Shown here piece by piece: positions 6,500 to 9,452 of a DNA stretch of 9,452 nucleotides (position 1 is its first letter; every line of letters begins with the position of its first letter). The notes beneath the pieces are model-generated. The model saw nothing but the letters and a program-made list of their open reading frames with translations. It was not told where the DNA came from and did not search any database. A program made the position numbers and the translations under genes. This DNA is from Chitinophagaceae bacterium (GTDB lineage Bacteria > Bacteroidota > Bacteroidia > Chitinophagales > Chitinophagaceae), in the NCBI GenBank assembly GCA_947468255.1, contig CANIMM010000106.1, positions 1 through 9,452 on the forward strand, in the 5' to 3' direction.

Positions 6500-6862
6500 A
6501 TGAAATTTTTACTGAAGATCTTGATTACTACTGTCAATGCTTTTATCCTGGCCTATATTCTGCCAGGGATAGTGATCAATGATATTTTTACTGCCCTAGC
6601 AGTAGCGGTACTGTTGGCTGTATTAGATGCTACCATTAAGCCATTGTTAATTATATTGACGCTTCCGGTAACTATTTTCTCGTTAGGATTATTCTTATTT
6701 GTGATCAACGCATTTATTATTTTAATGGCAGAACATTTTGTCAATGGCTTTAAGGTGGCCAGTTTTTGGGATGCTTTGTTATTCAGCATCCTATTGTCAT
6801 TTTTCAATTCATTTGTTCATAAAAGGGCTTTTCCTAAAAAGCAACCAGATGAAAAGGGGTAA
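6500..6862 (+). CDS. Small membrane protein, phage holin family 4 / YvlD superfamily
   Basis: A 120-aa, very hydrophobic protein with about four transmembrane helices and a short basic tail (HKRAFPKKQPDEKG). The segments LDATIKPLLIILTLPVTIFSLGLFLFVINAFIILMA and GFKVASFWDALL match the pattern of the phage_holin_4_2 (PF04020, YvlD-like) superfamily, from recognition of its PLL..LTLP..I.SLGLF..VINA core. Despite the name, these proteins are widespread chromosomal membrane proteins. No phage genes are nearby, so a lysis role is unlikely; YvlD-like proteins in Bacillus are linked to envelope stress, which is only an analogy here. The ATG at 6500, preceded by an A-rich leader, is preferred over a TTG at 6467 because it starts directly at MKFLLKILI. 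It converges on the minus-strand gene at 6881 with an 18-bp gap and no evident terminator. Confidence 0.85.
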   Translation: MKFLLKILITTVNAFILAYILPGIVINDIFTALAVAVLLAVLDATIKPLLIILTLPVTIFSLGLFLFVINAFIILMAEHFVNGFKVASFWDALLFSILLSFFNSFVHKRAFPKKQPDEKG

Positions 6863-6880
6863 CCGCAATTGAATGGGTAA

Positions 6881-7372
6881 TTAATCATCTTCTTTGCCCT
6901 CTTTTTGTATTCCCTCTGCTTTTTGAACATCGGCCATTCCAAGTTCTGTATGCCTAATCTTTCCACCAAGATATCCGGTTCTGGCTACCAGTCCAAAACT
7001 AATGAGAGCAATAAGCAGCGTTACAACTGAAATTGGTTTTGACGTACTGCTATTTTTATAAGTGAGGTAAAGTGCTAGCAGCGCTGCGGCACCTAAAACA
7101 AGAAGGCTTACCAGGGCAAATATGGCAAAATCTTCATGCTCCTTGATTAGCTTTTCTACTACACCTGGTATGTCTTCAACAGATTCTTCTGCACCTTCTC
7201 CTGTAAAATAAGCGATGCCAGCGCCAATTGCTGATATTACCAGTAAATAATACGCCGCCATTTTGGTGGTATTGCTAGAAGTCCATAATCCATATGCCAG
7301 CACAAATGCACCGAGCAGGGAGCCAAAAATTGGAAGATGGGTAATTATTAAATGTACATGTACCTGGTTCAT
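6881..7372 (-). CDS. Four-helix inner membrane protein of unknown function (DUF2231-like)
   Basis: A 163-aa protein with four predicted transmembrane segments at about residues 8-30, 38-57, 82-104 and 115-133, and a charged C-terminal tail (KAEGIQKEGKEDD). The N-terminus NQVHVHLIITHLPIFGSLLG has three histidines next to or in helix 1. Another His lies in KEHEDFAIF before helix 3, and the end has RTGYLGGKIRHTE. This layout, histidines at membrane borders plus a GG..RH.E motif, resembles DUF2231-type and other small putative haem- or metal-binding membrane proteins of Bacteroidota; that assignment is from memory of the pattern and is tentative. No cofactor can be proven. The gene stands alone, convergent with the holin-like gene and divergent from phnA, so context gives no function. 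No clean -7 element was found upstream. Confidence 0.8.
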   Translation of the reverse strand: MNQVHVHLIITHLPIFGSLLGAFVLAYGLWTSSNTTKMAAYYLLVISAIGAGIAYFTGEGAEESVEDIPGVVEKLIKEHEDFAIFALVSLLVLGAAALLALYLTYKNSSTSKPISVVTLLIALISFGLVARTGYLGGKIRHTELGMADVQKAEGIQKEGKEDD

Positions 7373-7780
7373 AATTTTATAATTGTAAGCTTAGGTTATT
7401 CGGTTTGATTGCCTGTTGGTTTATGAATAAAGTGCAACAACAGCGACTGCTTCCATCCTATTTAATTTCAGGTATCGTATCGGCTGATATTTTCCTAAGT
7501 AAGTTGATACATTTCAATTAAAATTATCATGAGATGGATCATAAAGGACTGTGATAAGGCTCCCGGGGGAAATCTCCATTTGCTGCTGAATTTGGCTATT
7601 CACTTGTTTGGGTTAGCGGAAAATTGACAGCTTACGTGTTTTTAAAAATTATACTAATTGGATTCGCCATTTAATCAGTTGGTTTCTGTTGTCGCCAAAA
7701 TACAGCTGCCGTTTGAAAACGATTTGCATAAAATCCCTGCAATAAATTACCTTCGCCCCCTCTTACTAAAATATTGAATA
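7373..7780. other. 408-bp divergent intergenic region
   Basis: It separates the minus-strand membrane protein from the PhnA-domain gene. It contains the probable phnA promoter (7723-7755), a small imperfect hairpin candidate (CTGTTG 7413-7418 with CAACAG 7438-7443) and a 32-codon open frame at 7529-7627 (+). I could not identify an RNA gene or a repeat. The length is more than two promoters need. Confidence 0.6.
7723..7755 (+). promoter_or_regulatory. Probable promoter of the PhnA-domain gene (-33 TTTG, -7 TACCTTCG)
   Basis: TTTG at 7723-7726, a 21-nt spacer and TACCTTCG at 7748-7755 (one mismatch to TAnnTTTG) follow the Bacteroidota promoter layout. The -7 box ends 25 nt before the ATG at 7781. 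This is the only promoter in the window with both elements at the usual spacing. Confidence 0.5.
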
Positions 7781-8365
7781 ATGAAATTGGAATTATTGCT
7801 GCAGCAAAGAAGTGAAAACAACTGTGAGTTGTGCAAGTCGAGTGATGGGGTAAAACTGTACGAGGTATTACCGCAAAAAAGCACCAGTGAAGAAAATTGT
7901 ATGATGGTCTGTGCAACTTGCTTGTCTCAAATAGAAAAAAAAGCGGAGCCCAATAGTAGTCATTGGAAATGTCTGACAGAGAGCATGTGGAGTGAGGTGC
8001 CGGGAATTCAGGTAGTGGCATGGCGAATGTTAAATCGATTTAGGAGTGAAAGTTGGGCAGCGGATAGCTTGGATATGCTTTACTTGGATGATGAAAAATT
8101 GGCTTGGGCCAAGGCTACCGGCGACCATGACAATGACTCGGCGGTAGAATTGCACAAGGATTGCAATGGTATGCTACTACAAACAGGCGATACAGTGGTA
8201 TTGACTAAATCGTTGGATGTAAAAGGATCCTCCCTCAATGCAAAGATGGGTACGGTGGTAAAAAATATTCGGATTGTGGAAGAGAATACCGAACAAATTG
8301 AAGGCAAAATCGAGGGCCAGGTAATTGTAATTCTTACAAAATATGTTCGGAAACAGTTAGGGTAA
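7781..8365 (+). CDS. PhnA/YjdM-domain zinc-ribbon protein
   Basis: A 194-aa cytosolic protein. The N-terminal zinc-ribbon has two Cys pairs, CELC (15/18) and CATC (44/47), with Cys40 and Cys64 also present. A middle segment rich in Trp, Leu and acidic residues (about 65-120) joins it to the C-terminal PhnA domain (about 125-194), where DTVVLTKSLDVKGSS, MGTVVKNIRIVEEN and the closing KYVRKQ align closely with E. coli PhnA/YjdM. E. coli YjdM is only about 111 aa, so this is the longer version with an inserted middle region. The name came from the phn locus, but the E. coli protein is not needed for phosphonate use and should not be called phosphonoacetate hydrolase; its molecular role is unknown. 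It has its own promoter and a strong terminator, so it is probably monocistronic. Confidence 0.9.
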   Translation: MKLELLLQQRSENNCELCKSSDGVKLYEVLPQKSTSEENCMMVCATCLSQIEKKAEPNSSHWKCLTESMWSEVPGIQVVAWRMLNRFRSESWAADSLDMLYLDDEKLAWAKATGDHDNDSAVELHKDCNGMLLQTGDTVVLTKSLDVKGSSLNAKMGTVVKNIRIVEENTEQIEGKIEGQVIVILTKYVRKQLG

Positions 8366-8402
8366 TTTGGTCACCCATCATTTTATATATTAAATTTATA
8401 GT

Positions 8403-8435
8403 TAGCGGGTAAATTGTTTTACCCGCTATTTTTTT
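8403..8435 (+). terminator. Strong intrinsic terminator after the PhnA-domain gene
   Basis: TAGCGGGTAAA (8403-8413) and TTTACCCGCTA (8418-8428) form a perfect 11-bp stem with a TTGT loop, followed directly by seven T residues (8429-8435). It begins 38 nt after the stop at 8365. The next gene converges with its stop at 8443, so this hairpin also follows that gene on the minus strand, though there it lacks a U-tract. Confidence 0.92.
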
Positions 8436-8442
8436 ACTCCTT

Positions 8443-8769
8443 TCATTCAGCTGCATTTCCATCTGAATAAAGTACTAATAGCGCTTGCATACTATCTTTC
8501 AGCGATCCTGAAGCATCATCAAAAAAATTATCTTTTAGTTTTTTAGACGCTTTATTGTCGGTCGATTTTTTGATCGTCGCCCTCACTATTTCTAGTTCAT
8601 CAAAAAAAGGAGGAATATTTTTTTCGTAATAGGCGTTGATGGCTTCTATAGTTATTAGTAAGTCTTCATATTCGGTTACAATACTAATGATCTCCACTAC
8701 ATTTTCTGAAGAGTGTCTTCTTGGAATTCGGTCAAACAATTCGTTTAGTGCTGCTGTAATTGAATTCAT
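8443..8769 (-). CDS. Small hypothetical protein, predicted all-helical
   Basis: A 108-aa, acidic and mostly helical, soluble-looking protein with no signal peptide, membrane segment, Cys or recognisable motif. It begins MNSITAALNELFDRIPRR. Leu/Ile-rich stretches (VVEIISIVTEYEDLLITIEAI) suggest helix packing, followed by NIPPFFDELEIVRATIKK, a lysine-rich KKSTDNKASKKLKD segment and a C-terminal helix (LKDSMQALLVLY). I do not recognise the family. The start at 8769 is chosen over an in-frame ATG at 8805 because a perfect -7 element (8792-8799) lies between them, so the upstream ATG would fall before or at the transcript start. The frame is open over 108 codons and has a well-placed promoter, which supports a real gene. 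It converges on phnA and shares its terminator region. Confidence 0.65.
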   Translation of the reverse strand: MNSITAALNELFDRIPRRHSSENVVEIISIVTEYEDLLITIEAINAYYEKNIPPFFDELEIVRATIKKSTDNKASKKLKDNFFDDASGSLKDSMQALLVLYSDGNAAE

Positions 8770-8791
8770 TATTGGGTGGAATGATGGTAAA

Positions 8792-8799
8792 CAAATGTA
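8792..8799 (-). promoter_or_regulatory. -7 promoter element for the small hypothetical gene
   Basis: Minus-strand TACATTTG is a perfect TAnnTTTG match and ends 22 nt before the ATG at 8769, the same distance as for mqnC. It decides the start, because the longer frame would begin upstream at 8805. Confidence 0.55.
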
Positions 8800-8805
8800 C
8801 GCCAA

Positions 8806-9167
8806 AGCCTGCTGAAAAAGGAATGTTTATTTGGCTAGCTATCTGCCATCTTCGGTAAATATAAATTTTGTCAATAAGCACCTCTATTTCATTTTTGTTA
8901 GATTAATATTCCTCTTACCAAAGCAAATGCCCCTATTTTATCGGGTGATTACTGTCAGGGCATCATTTGTCACTCGTCATTATGCCAACATGCTTTAAGG
9001 GATACTTTTATTGTGTAAGTAACATAAAATAATAGAGTGTTTTAACACGGCATTTAATTTTTTGGAAGCGTAAATCATAGGTAGTAAAATTATTTTCCCT
9101 CGATTGGCAAATTATTATTCTTCCATAGCATTCGCATCCGTCTTGCTTACATTGTAAAATATATACC
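8806..9167. other. 362-bp gene-free region upstream of the RAYT
   Basis: An AT-rich stretch with no convincing reading frame on either strand. Small features are a GTGTT-TT-AACAC mini-palindrome near 9038-9049 and TACATTG (9148-9154), a one-base-short version of the -7 element 13 nt before the RAYT ATG. I see no terminal inverted repeat or target duplication that would mark the left end of a mobile element. Confidence 0.5.
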
Positions 9168-9452
9168 ATGTACGACCCCAATAAACATCACCGACGGTCT
9201 ATCCGTTTGGCCGGATATGATTATTCCCAAGCAGGATTGTATTTTAATACGATTTGTATCCAAAAAAGGAAGTGTTTGTTGGCCACTATAATTGGGGAAT
9301 CGTTGGTTTTAAATGAAGCCGGTAAAATGGTGGAAATGGAATGGTTGGCATTAAGCGAACGTTTTCCCGCAATTCGTTTGCACGAATATATTGTTATGCC
9401 GAACCATTTTCACGGAATTATAGAAATCGTAGGGTCACCCCTTGTGGGTGAC
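9168..9452 (+). CDS. REP-associated tyrosine transposase (RAYT, IS200-like Y1 family), 5' part
   Basis: The first 95 codons of a transposase-like gene, open at the right edge. The N-terminus follows the RAYT pattern: HHRRSIRLAGYDYSQAGLYFNTICIQKRKCLL (a YDY..GLYF.TICIQ.R core), then LNEAGKMVEMEW, FPAIRLHEYIVMPNHFHGIIEI. His80-Phe81-His82 is the HUH metal-binding motif. The catalytic Tyr would lie downstream, outside the window. RAYTs act on REP-type hairpins and are usually single-copy and vertically kept, unlike active insertion sequences. Residues 88-95 (VGSPLVGD) are encoded by a palindrome (see 9434-9452), inserted right after the HUH strand where such proteins often have a variable low-complexity segment. 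No good promoter was found, and whether the gene is intact cannot be judged here. Confidence 0.88.
   Translation, partial: MYDPNKHHRRSIRLAGYDYSQAGLYFNTICIQKRKCLLATIIGESLVLNEAGKMVEMEWLALSERFPAIRLHEYIVMPNHFHGIIEIVGSPLVGD
9434..9452. repeat. Perfect REP-like palindrome inside the RAYT reading frame
   Basis: GTCACCC (9434-9440), loop CTTGT, GGGTGAC (9446-9452): a 7-bp perfect hairpin that may continue past the window edge. With the preceding GTAGG it resembles a widespread intergenic palindrome family of the form GTAGGG..CACCCCTTGTGGGTG, recognised from memory. It occupies exactly the last eight in-frame codons. Confidence 0.7.

Noticed and set aside
6500..6862. Prophage remnant suggested by the holin-family protein
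   Set aside because: The YvlD/holin-4 superfamily is mostly chromosomal and no other phage gene (endolysin, tail, integrase) is in the window.
7671..8021. 116-codon minus-strand frame opposite the phnA start
   Set aside because: It overlaps a well-supported PhnA-domain gene, is rich in Phe/His/Ser/Pro without a recognisable motif, and would cover the phnA promoter.
8369..8376. GGTCACCC downstream of phnA matching half of the RAYT palindrome
   Set aside because: Only an 8-base half-site with no facing arm of the right form; expected by chance at this length.

Overview
The window looks like a chromosomal segment from a member of the Bacteroidota, most plausibly Chitinophagaceae or a close relative. 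The reasons are A-rich leaders without Shine-Dalgarno sequences, repeated matches to the Bacteroidota -7 promoter element TAnnTTTG at sensible distances from starts, AT-rich intergenic DNA, and the gene content (futalosine-pathway MqnC, a paired M16B peptidase, a long PhnA-domain protein, a RAYT-type transposase). The family placement is inference, because no rRNA or marker phylogeny is available here.

Layout. Positions 1-80 (minus) may hold the first codons of a gene that leaves the window. 258-1022 (+) is a classical short-chain dehydrogenase/reductase. 1023-1308 separates two convergent genes and holds an unusual array of TGTCTGATG/TTTTTTGATG repeats, arranged first as degenerate tandem units and then inverted, with a 22-position hairpin in the middle. 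1309-2433 (-) is mqnC (menaquinone biosynthesis). A 63-bp divergent promoter region follows, then 2497-3687 (+), a secreted retropepsin-like aspartyl protease with a C-terminal PDZ domain. 3755-4993 and 5101-6381 (+) are the two complementary subunits of an M16B metallopeptidase: the first carries the zinc site, the second the Arg/Tyr site. 6500-6862 (+) is a small four-helix membrane protein of the YvlD/phage-holin-4 superfamily. It converges on 6881-7372 (-), a four-helix membrane protein of unknown role. A 408-bp divergent spacer leads to 7781-8365 (+), a PhnA-domain zinc-ribbon protein with a textbook terminator. 8443-8769 (-) is a small unrecognised helical protein. After a gene-free 362-bp stretch, 9168-9452 (+) is the 5' part of a REP-associated tyrosine transposase (RAYT), cut by the window edge exactly inside a perfect palindrome.

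How the genes work together. Most genes look like independent single-gene transcription units or pairs. The only clear functional partnership is the M16 pair. The aspartyl protease just upstream gives a run of three peptidase genes on one strand, although a separate promoter-like element precedes the M16 pair. I see no phage, CRISPR, toxin-antitoxin or biosynthetic cluster. The least ordinary parts are the convergent-gene repeat array, the palindrome inside the RAYT reading frame, and two genes whose -7 elements sit only 4 nt from the ATG, suggesting leaderless mRNAs.
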